Source: TH-plancto1 sp043736295
GTDB taxonomy: Bacteria > Planctomycetota > Planctomycetia > Planctomycetales > Planctomycetaceae
Direction of reading: 5' to 3'
DNA length: 64,000 nucleotides
Assembly: GCA_043736295.1 (NCBI GenBank)
Contig: JAYTCW010000261.1
Coordinates: 3,190 to 67,189, forward strand
Position numbers and translations under genes: made by a program
Part shown: piece after piece, positions 16,938 through 25,655 of the stretch
How positions within the stretch are numbered: position 1 is the stretch's first letter
Layout: each line of letters starts with the position of its first letter
The notes under the pieces: model-generated
The model's database searches: none
Told to the model about the DNA's origin: nothing
What the model saw: only the letters and a program-made list of their open reading frames with translations

Positions 16938-18557
16938 ATGAAGCGTTTCAATCTGTGGGTCGGACTGTGGTTGGTGACAGCTGGGTTCCTGGCTCCGATG
17001 TCGTGGGCGCTGGATCTTCCGGCGACGAGCCGTGATCCAGAAACGGCCTATGTTTCGGGCCGGCGATTGGAGAGCGAACGTCACTGGAGTGACGCGATCG
17101 AACACTACAAGGGGGCTCTTAAGAAGTGGCCCGACAATGCCAACCTGACCTACGGGCTGCGTCGCTCGCAGTTTCAGTTCTCGATTGAACGCCGTTATGA
17201 CGATCTGTCGTTCCGGGAATCGCTCAAAACTCAACCGATCGAGAATGGCATCCAGCTGTTCACTTCAGTGCATCAGATGATCCAATCACATTATGTCGAG
17301 GCGATGGACTCGACATCGATCGTGGCTCATGGCACGGAGAGCCTGTGGCTGGCCCTGGAGAACGAGAAGTTCTTGGAGAACAACCTGTTTGGAGTGGATT
17401 CAGGCCGCTTGCTGTCATTCCGCAAGGAGCTGAAGGAGCGGTACTGGAATAAGTACGTTCGCGGCGAGTACGAGGCGAAGATACTGATTCGCGAGATTTG
17501 CCAACTGTCGATGGAGCGAGTGGGCCTGGATCCCGGACCAGTCTGCATGGAATACGTGTTCGGAGCTTGCAACTGCCTGGATGATTACAGCAATGTGATG
17601 ACTCCCGGTCGGCTGCGAGATCTGTTTAACAACATTGACGGACAGTTCGTCGGTGTCGGAATTGTGATGGAAGCGGACTTGGGCAAGGGGATGAAACTCC
17701 GCCAGGTGTTGCCAGAGAGTCCCGCCGCGGAAGGGGGCCTCAAGTCGGGCGACCTGCTCGTGGGGATTGACCGCCACGATTGCCGAGTCATGACCACCGA
17801 TCAGGCCGCCAACCTGGTCACTGGCCAGCCCGGCTCACAAGTCACTCTCATTGTGGAACGTCCGGGTGTCGGCCAAGTCACGGCCAACTGTACCCGCCGT
17901 GAGGTCGTTATCCGCAGTATCCCGCTGGCCAAGATCGTCGACTCGGCGAATGGCATCGGGTACATCCAGCTGACCGGCTTCCAGAAGAGTACCGTGATGG
18001 AACTCGATATGGCCCTGAATAAGCTGAAGCAGCAAGGGATGAAGTCGCTGATTCTGGATGTGCGTCAAAACCCAGGCGGACTGCTGACCACGGCGGTCGA
18101 CCTGCTCGATCGGTTCATCGCGGATGGTGTGCTGGTCTCGACGCGAGGCCGGGAACAAAACCAGAACCAGACCCATACCGCCCATGCACCGGGTACGTGG
18201 GATCTGCCGATCGTGCTGCTCATCGACGAGAACAGTGCCAGTGCCAGCGAGATCGTCGCTGGAGCGTTTCGGGATCACCACCGGGCCAAGATCGTGGGCC
18301 GCAAGTCCTATGGCAAGTGGTCCGTTCAGAGCATCTACGACAACGATCTCGGCTACGGCTGTGGGATTCGGATGACGACGGCCAAGTTCTACTCCCCGAA
18401 TGGAGACACGCTCGGTAAGATCGGCGTGAAGCCGGATATCGAGATTCCCGCCGATCAAGCGGCCCCGCACATCATTGGCGAGGTCGATGCGGTGGCGGAT
18501 GCCGATGTTCGCACAGCCATCGAGCAACTCAAAAAGGTCGAGTACACCCAGCGATGA
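16938..18557 (+). CDS. S41-family (C-terminal processing) peptidase with PDZ domain
   Basis: A 539-residue exported protease of the CtpA/Prc type. A signal peptide (about 1-25) is followed by a short region resembling a tetratricopeptide motif (YVSGRRLESERHWSDAIEHY), a helical region, a PDZ domain near 235-315 (GVGIVMEADLGKGMKLRQVL, GGLKSGDLLVGIDRH), and the S41 catalytic domain. The catalytic serine lies in NSASASE near 432-438 and the lysine in RKSYGKWSVQ near 455-464. The ATG at 16938 has GAGGGG upstream. The stop overlaps the start of the beta-propeller gene as ATGA, indicating coupling. It differs from the second S41 protease at 33368, which is a tail-specific Prc type. Confidence 0.88.
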   Translation: MKRFNLWVGLWLVTAGFLAPMSWALDLPATSRDPETAYVSGRRLESERHWSDAIEHYKGALKKWPDNANLTYGLRRSQFQFSIERRYDDLSFRESLKTQPIENGIQLFTSVHQMIQSHYVEAMDSTSIVAHGTESLWLALENEKFLENNLFGVDSGRLLSFRKELKERYWNKYVRGEYEAKILIREICQLSMERVGLDPGPVCMEYVFGACNCLDDYSNVMTPGRLRDLFNNIDGQFVGVGIVMEADLGKGMKLRQVLPESPAAEGGLKSGDLLVGIDRHDCRVMTTDQAANLVTGQPGSQVTLIVERPGVGQVTANCTRREVVIRSIPLAKIVDSANGIGYIQLTGFQKSTVMELDMALNKLKQQGMKSLILDVRQNPGGLLTTAVDLLDRFIADGVLVSTRGREQNQNQTHTAHAPGTWDLPIVLLIDENSASASEIVAGAFRDHHRAKIVGRKSYGKWSVQSIYDNDLGYGCGIRMTTAKFYSPNGDTLGKIGVKPDIEIPADQAAPHIIGEVDAVADADVRTAIEQLKKVEYTQR

Positions 18558-19459
18558 GCGACAAGCCCCCGTCCTTCGACTCCATCTGGCTACGCGAAGG
18601 ACAGGGGTTGCCGCCCACTGTGAAGTGGTCGTTTCGCGGGGACGGAGCCATCACCGGTATGGCGATGTCTCGCGAGTCGGGCGACGTGTTCGTCTGCGAT
18701 GCGTCGTCAACGCTGTACCGACTCACTCGCAGCGGCAAGATCGCAGCTGTCACTCACCCGAAGGCTCCTTACACGCAGCTGGTGTGGAGCGAAGACGGTC
18801 AGTGGGGCTACGGGGTCAACGGCGATCGGTCGCTGGTGCGAATGGACCGCAACCTGCAAATTGATTGGGAATACGAGACCCACGACGACATCTTGAGTCT
18901 GGCCGTGGCTCCGTTTGGGCATCATGTCGCCGTCTCGCATGCCGATGGGTCGAATATGATCCTCAACGAACGGAAGCGCAAGATCGCCCGCTTCGAGACG
19001 GTGCGGCCACTGCATTTCATCCAGTTCTGCGGGACGGAGCCGGTCTTGTTTGGCTCTGCGGAGAATGGGCTGCTCTGCTGCCATAACCTCGTCGGGGCCC
19101 AACTGTGGCAAGAGCGAGTCTGGTCGAATGTCGGCTCGATGAGCGTGACCGGGGCTGGCGACATTATTTACCTGGCGAACTTCAGCCACGGAGTGCAGGC
19201 GTTCGACGGAGACGGCGTCAGCCTGGGGGCGTATGTGCTGGAAGGGACCGTCGAGCGGGTGGCGGCGAGTTACGAGCCGTACCGTCTGATCGCGACCACC
19301 ATTGAGCAGTTTGTCTACTGGCTCGACTCCGATGGGGATCTGATCTGGGCGAGTGGAGCCCCGGCAGCGGTCGTTGATACCGCGTGCGACCCACTCGGGG
19401 AGTGGGCACTGATTGCCTTTCAAACGGGCGATGTGCTCAGGTTGGACTGGGGCGTGTAG
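18554..19459 (+). CDS. Beta-propeller (WD40/PQQ-like) protein coupled to S41 protease
   Basis: A 301-residue protein made of repeated beta-rich units such as GDVFVCDASSTLYRLTRSGK, WGYGVNGDRSLVRMDRN and GDLIWASGAPAAVVDTACD, which suggests a seven-blade-type propeller of the WD40/PQQ class. No signal peptide is seen, so it is probably cytoplasmic, unlike its exported neighbour. The start overlaps the S41 protease stop (ATGA at 18554-18557). Its role is unknown; a binding or scaffold function is the usual expectation for this fold. Confidence 0.72.
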   Translation: MSDKPPSFDSIWLREGQGLPPTVKWSFRGDGAITGMAMSRESGDVFVCDASSTLYRLTRSGKIAAVTHPKAPYTQLVWSEDGQWGYGVNGDRSLVRMDRNLQIDWEYETHDDILSLAVAPFGHHVAVSHADGSNMILNERKRKIARFETVRPLHFIQFCGTEPVLFGSAENGLLCCHNLVGAQLWQERVWSNVGSMSVTGAGDIIYLANFSHGVQAFDGDGVSLGAYVLEGTVERVAASYEPYRLIATTIEQFVYWLDSDGDLIWASGAPAAVVDTACDPLGEWALIAFQTGDVLRLDWGV

Positions 19460-19572
19460 AGCCGTTTGATATTGGCTCGCGGACGAGGCCGACAAGAATG
19501 CCATGTCTATCCAGCCCGCCGCGGAAGACCTTGGGGGATCGGGCACGAATAATAGCTCACCCCTTCAGGCCA

Positions 19573-19903
19573 CGCCGTGAAGGATTCCCGCGAGGCGTTT
19601 TCCAGGGTTCTGCTCCCTCTCCCCCACATTCGATGCCGCTTTCAGAGAGGACTCGACTGTGGGGGAGAGGGACGGGGTGAGGGGGCCTGAACGGTCAGTA
19701 TGGCCCCCTCACCCCAGCCCTCTCCCCCGCAACACGCACCCTCCGAAAGTCACATCGATCGCGGGGGAGAGGGGGCCGGAAACGTGGTGGCTGCTTGGCG
19801 AACGTGATCCCTGAGAAATCCTTCACGGCGGAGATCGTGTGGGGGTTGGAACTCGCGTCATCGATCGCCAACCCAGGGTGTCCCCTGCGTGGGCAACCCT
19901 GGG
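19573..19903. repeat. Repeat-dense island (type K hairpins)
   Basis: Within the 611-base gap 19460-20070, CGCCGTGAAGGATT at 19573-19586 pairs exactly with 19817-19830. The enclosed DNA carries two hairpins built on CTCCCTCTCCCCCAC / GTGGGGGAGAGGG and CCCCTCACCCC / GGGGTGAGGGGG. A further hairpin, CCCAGGGT / ACCCTGGG, lies at 19872-19903. No gene is supported in the gap apart from the leader of the next gene. Confidence 0.7.
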
Positions 19904-20070
19904 CTACGGGGCGTGACCCCGTTGGGGTCGGGGCACCGACGTTTGGGGGACGCCCTATGGAGCGAGTGACCGAAGTCCGGTAGCGGCCCAATGGTCCGGG
20001 CTTTATAGTTCACTCGAACGCAGTCGCCCCCACGGGGACTGCGACACCTATCCGCAGCGAGGCTCTGAAG

Positions 20071-21990
20071 ATGACACGGAAGATTCATCGGTGGTGGTTG
20101 ACGCCCATGCTCGGGCTGTGCCTGCTGTTCACGGGTTGCCCCTCGAAACCGAAACCGTCGGCGGAGGCAGACGGCTGGGCCACCACGCTGCTGGAACCGT
20201 TTACGCCGCCGCCGCTGGCCGAACTCGACGCCAAGGCCAAGTGGTTCTCACAGCCCGTCGAGGATGGAATCGAACTGCTCCGCCAGTATCAGGCCGAGCA
20301 TCCTCAGCAGACGACGACTGCGGAGGCACTCTCGCTGGAGAACAACACGACCAAGGACAATCAACGCATCCTGGACGGGATGAGTCGTCTGCCGAAAAAT
20401 GAGAGCGAGGTTGATTGGGACGCCACTCTCAACCAGCACTCCCCCATGAACGTCAACGGGCTCAACCCTTTGCTGGCTTCCTCAGTGGGAGATATCGATG
20501 TCCTGAGCTTGACCGGACTCGGGCTGACCACGATCGACTGGACGATGCGGCCGTTTGCTGATAAGTCGGTCGTCAAGACGTGGCAGACCAGCGAGGACCG
20601 CCTCTATGACAAATTTGTCATCCGCGACGACCTCACCTGGTCGGATGGCACGCCCGTCACGGCTCACGACTTCGCCTTTAGCTTCAAAGCGATCATGAAT
20701 CCCAAAGTCCCGGCAGCGGCCATGCGATCGGGGCCGGATCAGTTGCGCTGGGTGCATGCTTATGATGACCACACGGTGGTGATCTTTCACAAAGAGTCGC
20801 TGGCGACCAACGTGGGCAACGTCAGCTTTGCGATTCTGCCGAGGCACATCTTCGAGAAGTCAATCGCCGAAGACCCGAAGCTGACGGAGAGCCCGCGGCA
20901 TGTCGAGTTCGAAGCCCATCCGGTCACGGCGGGCCCCTATCGCGTCGCCAAGTTCGAGCGTGACAAAGAAGTCACGATGGAACGCCGCGAAGAGTGGTTC
21001 ATGAAGGATGGCAAACAGATTCGCGACAAACCGTACTTCAAAACGATTCGCTTGAAGATCATTTCAGATGACAACACGGCATTGCTGGCTCTGAAGAATG
21101 GCGACATCGACACATTAGAGCTGCGTCCCGAACCGTGGATGACCCAAACGAATGATAAGGACTTCTACAAAGCCCACACCAAGTCGTTCGGCACCGAGTG
21201 GTCGCACAGCTACATCGGCTGGAACATCGGCAGCAAATACTTCTCCGATGTCCGAGTCCGCCAGGCGATGTCTTATGCCATCAATCACGAAGAGATGATC
21301 AAGAACATCTGCTACAGCCTCTATGAACCGGGGCAGGGGATCTACCACCCGACCGCCTGGATGGCCCCCGATCCGATGCCTGCACCGTACCAGCAAGACT
21401 TGGTCAAAGCCGAGGCGCTCCTGGAAGAGGCGGGTTGGACGGATGAGGACGGCGATGGCATCCTCGACAAGGAGATCGACGGCCAGCGGGTGAAGTTCGA
21501 GTTCGCCCTCCAATTCGGCAGCGGCTCCAAGGTCGCCGAACGCATCTGCGGGATGGTGGCGGAGAACCTCAAGCAGATTGGCATCTCGTGCATCGTGAAG
21601 CCAACCGAGTTCACGGTTCTGCAAGCCGATGCCAAGAAGCACAACTTCGACGCGATGTGTGCCGGTTGGGGGTCGGGAGCGGACCCCGATGACTCGGACA
21701 ATCTATGGACAACTAAGGCCCTCAACACTGGCGGTCGCAACTACGTGAAGTATTCCAACCCCGTCGTCGACCAGCTGTTCGAGGACGGCAAGCGAGAATT
21801 CGACCGGGCCAAGCGGGCCGAGATCTACCGCAAGATTGCTCTGATTCTGTGGGAGGACCAGCCGTATACCTGGCTGTACTATCGCAGCTCGATGTACGCC
21901 TTCAACAAGAACCTGCGGGGTTACATGTACAGCCCGCGCGGGCCGTTCCATTACTCACCGGGGATCGGGTCGATCTGGAAGGCCAAGTAG
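20071..21990 (+). CDS. Peptide/nickel-type ABC transporter substrate-binding lipoprotein (SBP_bac_5)
   Basis: A 639-residue extracytoplasmic solute-binding protein of the OppA/DppA family. The lipobox LFTGC places the lipid-modified cysteine at residue 23. Family segments include LTWSDGTPVTAHDFAFSFKA, TAGPYRVAKFE, and SDVRVRQAMSYAINHEEMI. A loop DEDGDGILDKEIDG near 457-470 has the spacing of an EF-hand calcium loop, often seen in these proteins. Two permease genes follow on the same strand, separated by a 32-bp perfect hairpin at 22015-22092. The substrate is probably an oligopeptide but cannot be fixed. No ATPase gene is adjacent. Confidence 0.92.
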   Translation: MTRKIHRWWLTPMLGLCLLFTGCPSKPKPSAEADGWATTLLEPFTPPPLAELDAKAKWFSQPVEDGIELLRQYQAEHPQQTTTAEALSLENNTTKDNQRILDGMSRLPKNESEVDWDATLNQHSPMNVNGLNPLLASSVGDIDVLSLTGLGLTTIDWTMRPFADKSVVKTWQTSEDRLYDKFVIRDDLTWSDGTPVTAHDFAFSFKAIMNPKVPAAAMRSGPDQLRWVHAYDDHTVVIFHKESLATNVGNVSFAILPRHIFEKSIAEDPKLTESPRHVEFEAHPVTAGPYRVAKFERDKEVTMERREEWFMKDGKQIRDKPYFKTIRLKIISDDNTALLALKNGDIDTLELRPEPWMTQTNDKDFYKAHTKSFGTEWSHSYIGWNIGSKYFSDVRVRQAMSYAINHEEMIKNICYSLYEPGQGIYHPTAWMAPDPMPAPYQQDLVKAEALLEEAGWTDEDGDGILDKEIDGQRVKFEFALQFGSGSKVAERICGMVAENLKQIGISCIVKPTEFTVLQADAKKHNFDAMCAGWGSGADPDDSDNLWTTKALNTGGRNYVKYSNPVVDQLFEDGKREFDRAKRAEIYRKIALILWEDQPYTWLYYRSSMYAFNKNLRGYMYSPRGPFHYSPGIGSIWKAK

Positions 21991-22014
21991 TCGTAGCCGC
22001 AACAGTCTGAATCC

Positions 22015-22092
22015 GGCGAGCCGGGCGGCGTCAGCCCCCGGAGTCTGTCGACGACCAATGAGACTCCGGGGGCTGACGCCGCCCGGCTCGCC
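22015..22092. repeat. 32-bp perfect inverted repeat (type H) between binding protein and permease genes
   Basis: Bases 22015-22046 (GGCGAGCCGGGCGGCGTCAG and onward) are the exact reverse complement of 22061-22092, with a 14-base loop. There is no T-run after it, so it is not an obvious intrinsic terminator. In an ABC transporter operon such a hairpin could stabilise the binding-protein part of the mRNA. A half-site GCGGGGCGGCGTCAGC occurs near 55515. Confidence 0.85.
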
Positions 22093-22131
22093 ACGAGTGT
22101 TGGAAACGACCACGGAAGGACTCCCCCGGAC

Positions 22132-23124
22132 ATGCTGGATTTCTTGATCCGACGGCTCTCGATCGGCCTGCTGACGCTCTTGCTGATTACATTCGGCGTG
22201 TATGGTCTGGTACGCGCCATGCCGGGTTCGCCGCTCTCTCGTGTTGAGGATCGCGGCGACCTCAAACGCCAAATCTCGGATGCCGATCGCAAGGAGTTGG
22301 AGCGGCAGTACGGTCTGGATTTGCCGTGGCCAGTGGCCTATGTGAAATGGGTCACGAGCATGGCCAGCGGGGATCTCGGTCGATCATTTACTCATAAACG
22401 CCCGGTCAGTGAAGTCATCGGCCAGCGCATCGGCCCGACCTTAATCCTCTCCACAACCTCGCTGTTGCTGGCCTATCTCATCTCGATTCCGCTCGGGTTG
22501 CTGTCTGTCGCCAGGTCCGGCAAATGGGACGAACGCGCGATCGGCATCTCGCTCTACGTCTTGTACTCATTCCCGGGCTTCGTGGCGGCGTTGATGTTGC
22601 AACTCGTCGTGGCTGTGAAGCTTGACTGGTTGCCGCTGTATGGGATGAAGTCGGACGAGTACGACACGTTCTCGACCGGCGGAAAAGTCTGGGATATCGC
22701 CAAGCACTCAGTACTGCCGATCATTGTCTTCACCTACGGCAGCTTGGCGTACTACACCCGCTTTATCTATGCCAACATGCAGGAAGTGATTCGTCAGGAC
22801 TACATCCGCACCGCCCAGGCCAAGGGGCTCGGCCCGTTCGCGGTGATCGTCAAGCACGCCTTCCGCAACACGTTAATCCCGTTCGTCACCAAGATCGGGC
22901 TGAGCTTGCCCGCACTGCTTAGCGGGTCGGTCATCATCGAGCGGATCTTCAATTGGCCCGGCCTCGGCCAGCACTACTTCTCGGCGATCCTAGAACGCGA
23001 CTACCCCGTCATCATGGCCCTGACGCTGCTGTTCTCGGTCCTGACCCTCGCGGGGCAGCTGTTGGCCGATCTGCTGTATGCTCTCGTCGATCCCCGCGTG
23101 CGAATCGAGGACAGCGGGGGGTGA
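22132..23124 (+). CDS. ABC transporter permease, DppB/OppB type
   Basis: A 330-residue inner-membrane permease. Residues 9-30 form the first membrane helix (LLTLLLITFGVYGLVRAMPG), the typical DppB start, followed by a large periplasmic loop and five more helices. The EAA-type cytoplasmic loop that meets the ATPase is visible as YIRTAQAKGLGPFAVIVKHAFRNTLIP. It pairs with the DppC-type permease at 23314. The gene starts with ATG at 22132, 40 bases after the type H hairpin. With the binding protein upstream it forms most of a peptide importer, but the ATP-binding subunits are not in the window. Confidence 0.94.
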   Translation: MLDFLIRRLSIGLLTLLLITFGVYGLVRAMPGSPLSRVEDRGDLKRQISDADRKELERQYGLDLPWPVAYVKWVTSMASGDLGRSFTHKRPVSEVIGQRIGPTLILSTTSLLLAYLISIPLGLLSVARSGKWDERAIGISLYVLYSFPGFVAALMLQLVVAVKLDWLPLYGMKSDEYDTFSTGGKVWDIAKHSVLPIIVFTYGSLAYYTRFIYANMQEVIRQDYIRTAQAKGLGPFAVIVKHAFRNTLIPFVTKIGLSLPALLSGSVIIERIFNWPGLGQHYFSAILERDYPVIMALTLLFSVLTLAGQLLADLLYALVDPRVRIEDSGG

Positions 23125-23130
23125 TCCCGT

Positions 23131-23270
23131 AGCCACGTTCGCCAGAACGTGGGGGGCTGGGACCAGCGTCCAAACACGGTGAAGACTTCCGAGGTCTTCG
23201 GAGACTTCGGAAGTCTGTTGGCACCCGCGATCGCCGAACCAAGTCGCCCACCTTCTGGCGAAGGTGGCTA
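23131..23270. repeat. Composite repeat: type C - type B - inverted type C
   Basis: AGCCACGTTCGCCAGAACGT at 23131-23150 and the inverted GCCCACCTTCTGGCGAAGGT at 23246-23265 flank a type B core at 23181-23217 (AGACTTCCGAGGTCTTCGGA and onward). The whole unit fills the gap between two permease genes of one presumed operon. Confidence 0.75.
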
Positions 23271-23313
23271 CGAGGCCAAGACCACATCCACCGACAGCTC
23301 AGGTTCCCCGTCC

Positions 23314-24411
23314 ATGCCCGACCCGCTCACCCCGGCCCCCCTCCCCGTTCGCCAGTCTGCTGGTTTCTGGAAAGAAACCTGGCGGCGGTTTGTACGTCGC
23401 AAGGAGGCAGTGGCGGCGCTGATGTTGGTGATAGGTCTGGCGCTGGTGGCCGCACTCTCTCCGGCGATTGCGGGGACCAAGCCGATCGTCTGCAAATACA
23501 AGGGCCAGCTCTACTTCCCCGCGCTGAGCTACTTCAACGAGTCGTGGGAGAACCCGATCTTCCAGAAGGACAAGTTTCGCAAACGCTACCCGCTCAATCT
23601 GCCCCAGAAGGATCCCCAAAGCTGGGCCATCTGGCCGTTGTCGTTCAATGACCCGTACCGCCGAGTCGAGGACAAGGAGTGGCCCGACCGGCCCGGCAAC
23701 CCGCGCGGAGACCAGAGCGGGCCGACCGGCATGAACTGGTTCGGCACGGATGAGATCGGCGTGGATGTTTTCGCCAAGATGGTGCATGGCACCCGGATCG
23801 CGCTGCTCGTGGGGTTTGTGTCGATGGGGATTGCGACGGCCATCGGGCTGTTGATTGGGGCCATCGGCGGGTACTTCGGTGGCTGGATCGATACGCTGCT
23901 CAGTCGGTTCACCGAGGTCGTGATGTGTGTGCCGACGCTCGTGCTGATCCTGGCTCTGTGGTCACTGATTCAGAAGCCGACGATCTGGCACACGATGGTC
24001 ATCATCGGGGCCACCGGTTGGACTGGCATCGCGCGGCTAATGCGGGCCGAGTTCCTCAAGATCAAGCAGGCCGACTACGTGGCCGCCGCCCGCGTCTCGG
24101 GGATCTCGACGCCCAAGATCATCCTGCGGTACATCCTCCCCAACGCCCTCGCCCCCGTCCTCGTGCCGGTGACGTTCGGGATCGCCTCGGCCATCCTGCT
24201 CGAAAACTCCCTCAGCTTTCTCGGCTTCGGCGCTCCCCCACCCAACCCCAGTTGGGGCAGCGTCCTCAGCTCCGCCCATGGGAATTATCAGCTGTGGTGG
24301 CTGACGGTGTACCCCGGGCTGGCCGTGTTCCTGACCGTGCTGGCGTACAACGTGATTGGTGAGGCACTGCAAGAAGCCACCGACCCGCGACTGCGCGAAG
24401 GCGGACGATAG
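23314..24411 (+). CDS. ABC transporter permease, DppC/OppC type
   Basis: A 365-residue permease. An N-terminal cytoplasmic segment (FWKETWRRFVRRKEAVAALM) leads into the first membrane helix. A large periplasmic loop of about 110 residues contains FGTDEIGVDVFAKMVHGTRI, the characteristic DppC motif. Five more helices and the EAA loop YVAAARVSGISTPKIILRYI follow, then the family ending PSWGSVLSSA and DPRLREGGR. The open frame reaches back to 23149 through repeats, but the ATG at 23314 fits the family start; no clear ribosome binding site precedes it. It is separated from its partner permease gene by a composite repeat. Confidence 0.94.
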   Translation: MPDPLTPAPLPVRQSAGFWKETWRRFVRRKEAVAALMLVIGLALVAALSPAIAGTKPIVCKYKGQLYFPALSYFNESWENPIFQKDKFRKRYPLNLPQKDPQSWAIWPLSFNDPYRRVEDKEWPDRPGNPRGDQSGPTGMNWFGTDEIGVDVFAKMVHGTRIALLVGFVSMGIATAIGLLIGAIGGYFGGWIDTLLSRFTEVVMCVPTLVLILALWSLIQKPTIWHTMVIIGATGWTGIARLMRAEFLKIKQADYVAAARVSGISTPKIILRYILPNALAPVLVPVTFGIASAILLENSLSFLGFGAPPPNPSWGSVLSSAHGNYQLWWLTVYPGLAVFLTVLAYNVIGEALQEATDPRLREGGR

Positions 24412-24605
24412 GACATGGTCCAAAACCACTTCCGGATGTGAACAAAAGGATTTCAACAGAAGCGACTGTGACGCTTCGCGTGAGAATTTCCTTTGAATTG
24501 CGTTTGCCCTCAGTGTGGCAGAGTGGCCTGCTGAGGCTCTGTGGTCTTTGCGCCTTGGTGACTTTGCGTTAACTTCCGGTCTTGGAACTGAACCTCAATT
24601 CGGCT

Positions 24606-24633
24606 TTGAGTCGCAGGCCGATCCGCCTAGAAT
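24606..24633 (+). promoter_or_regulatory. Probable promoter of terC
   Basis: TTGAGT (24606-24611) and TAGAAT (24628-24633) are 16 bases apart; transcription would begin near 24640, about 40 bases before the terC ATG. The preceding 24412-24580 stretch is a degenerate type F hairpin with a segment CTTTGCGCCTTGGTGACTTT. Confidence 0.5.
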
Positions 24634-24680
24634 CGTACCCAAGTCTGCTTCCCTGTTCGGGTTCTGCCTGCGGAGTTCTC

Positions 24681-25511
24681 ATGGATTGGCTCGTGCCGTT
24701 TGTCACCCTGACCGCGATGGAAATCGTGCTGGGGATCGACAACATCGTCTTTATCGCGATTCTGGTTGGGAAACTGCCTCCCGAGCAACAGGCCCGAGCG
24801 CGGACCTTGGGGCTGATTGGAGCATTGGTCACCCGGATTTTGCTGCTGATGTCGATCAGTTGGGTGATGAAACTGACCGATCCAGTGTTCCAGTTGACCG
24901 ACATCGGGGTTCCGGAGAGTTGGGTTTCGACTGACACCGGAAATGCGATCGCTGCGGGGACTGCTGCCTCTGCTGAATCTACGCACGCTTCGGGCCCCGC
25001 CGCCGGTCATGGCGATATGAACGGAATCTCCTGGAAGGACATCATCCTGCTCGTCGGAGGCGGATTCCTGATCTGGCACAGTGTGATCGAGATCCATGAC
25101 AAGGTGGAGGGAAAGCACGGCATTAAGGTCGAGGGCGGCGGCAAAACCAGCTTCAACGCCACTTTGCTGAAGATCGCCGTGTTCGACATCATCTTCTCGC
25201 TCGACTCGGTGATTACCGCCGTCGGCATGGCTAGTCATATCCCCGTAATGATTGCAGCTGTCGTCGTCGCGATGCTGGTGATGATTGTCTTCGCAGGCAA
25301 AGTTAGCGCCTTTGTCGACAAACACCCGACCATCAAGGTGTTAGCCCTCAGCTTCCTGATTCTGATCGGGGTGTTGCTGGTCGCGGAAGGCTTCGACAGC
25401 GGCATGAACAAGGGTTACATCTACTTTGCGATGGCGTTCTCACTGATCGTCGAAGTCATCAACATGCGAATCCGACCAGTGGCCTCTTCGCCGATGATGA
25501 GCGATGATTGA
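24681..25511 (+). CDS. TerC-family integral membrane protein
   Basis: A 276-residue multi-pass membrane protein of the TerC/Alx family, linked to tellurite resistance and manganese export in other bacteria. The family motif MEIVLGIDNIVFIAIL is near residues 13-28 and its mirror in the second half is VFDIIFSLDSVITAVGMA, each carrying the conserved membrane aspartate (GIDN and SLDS). A non-membrane loop of about 50 residues between them (near 80-115) is Ala/Ser/His-rich. CGGAG lies six bases before the ATG. Metal substrate is inferred from the family; the sequence alone cannot name it. Confidence 0.92.
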   Translation: MDWLVPFVTLTAMEIVLGIDNIVFIAILVGKLPPEQQARARTLGLIGALVTRILLLMSISWVMKLTDPVFQLTDIGVPESWVSTDTGNAIAAGTAASAESTHASGPAAGHGDMNGISWKDIILLVGGGFLIWHSVIEIHDKVEGKHGIKVEGGGKTSFNATLLKIAVFDIIFSLDSVITAVGMASHIPVMIAAVVVAMLVMIVFAGKVSAFVDKHPTIKVLALSFLILIGVLLVAEGFDSGMNKGYIYFAMAFSLIVEVINMRIRPVASSPMMSDD

Positions 25512-25517
25512 GTCACT

Positions 25518-25602
25518 GGGGGAGGGCGAGGCTCCTGCCGAGCCGGGCGTGCCAGGAAACGTTCACTCTGGCTTGCGGCTCAGCAGGAGCTTCGCCCTCC
25601 CG
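25518..25602. repeat. Type E core repeat between terC and the glmU-like gene
   Basis: GGGGGAGGGCGAGGCTCCTG CCGAGCC is paired with GGCTCAGCAGGAGCTTCGCC CTCC about 40 bases later. This is the inner part of the larger type E elements at 32529-32692 and 52280-52442. Confidence 0.75.
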
Positions 25603-25655
25603 CCGAAGACCTTTCCACAACAAAACTCAATCCACGACTTCAAGGAGGAACACCC

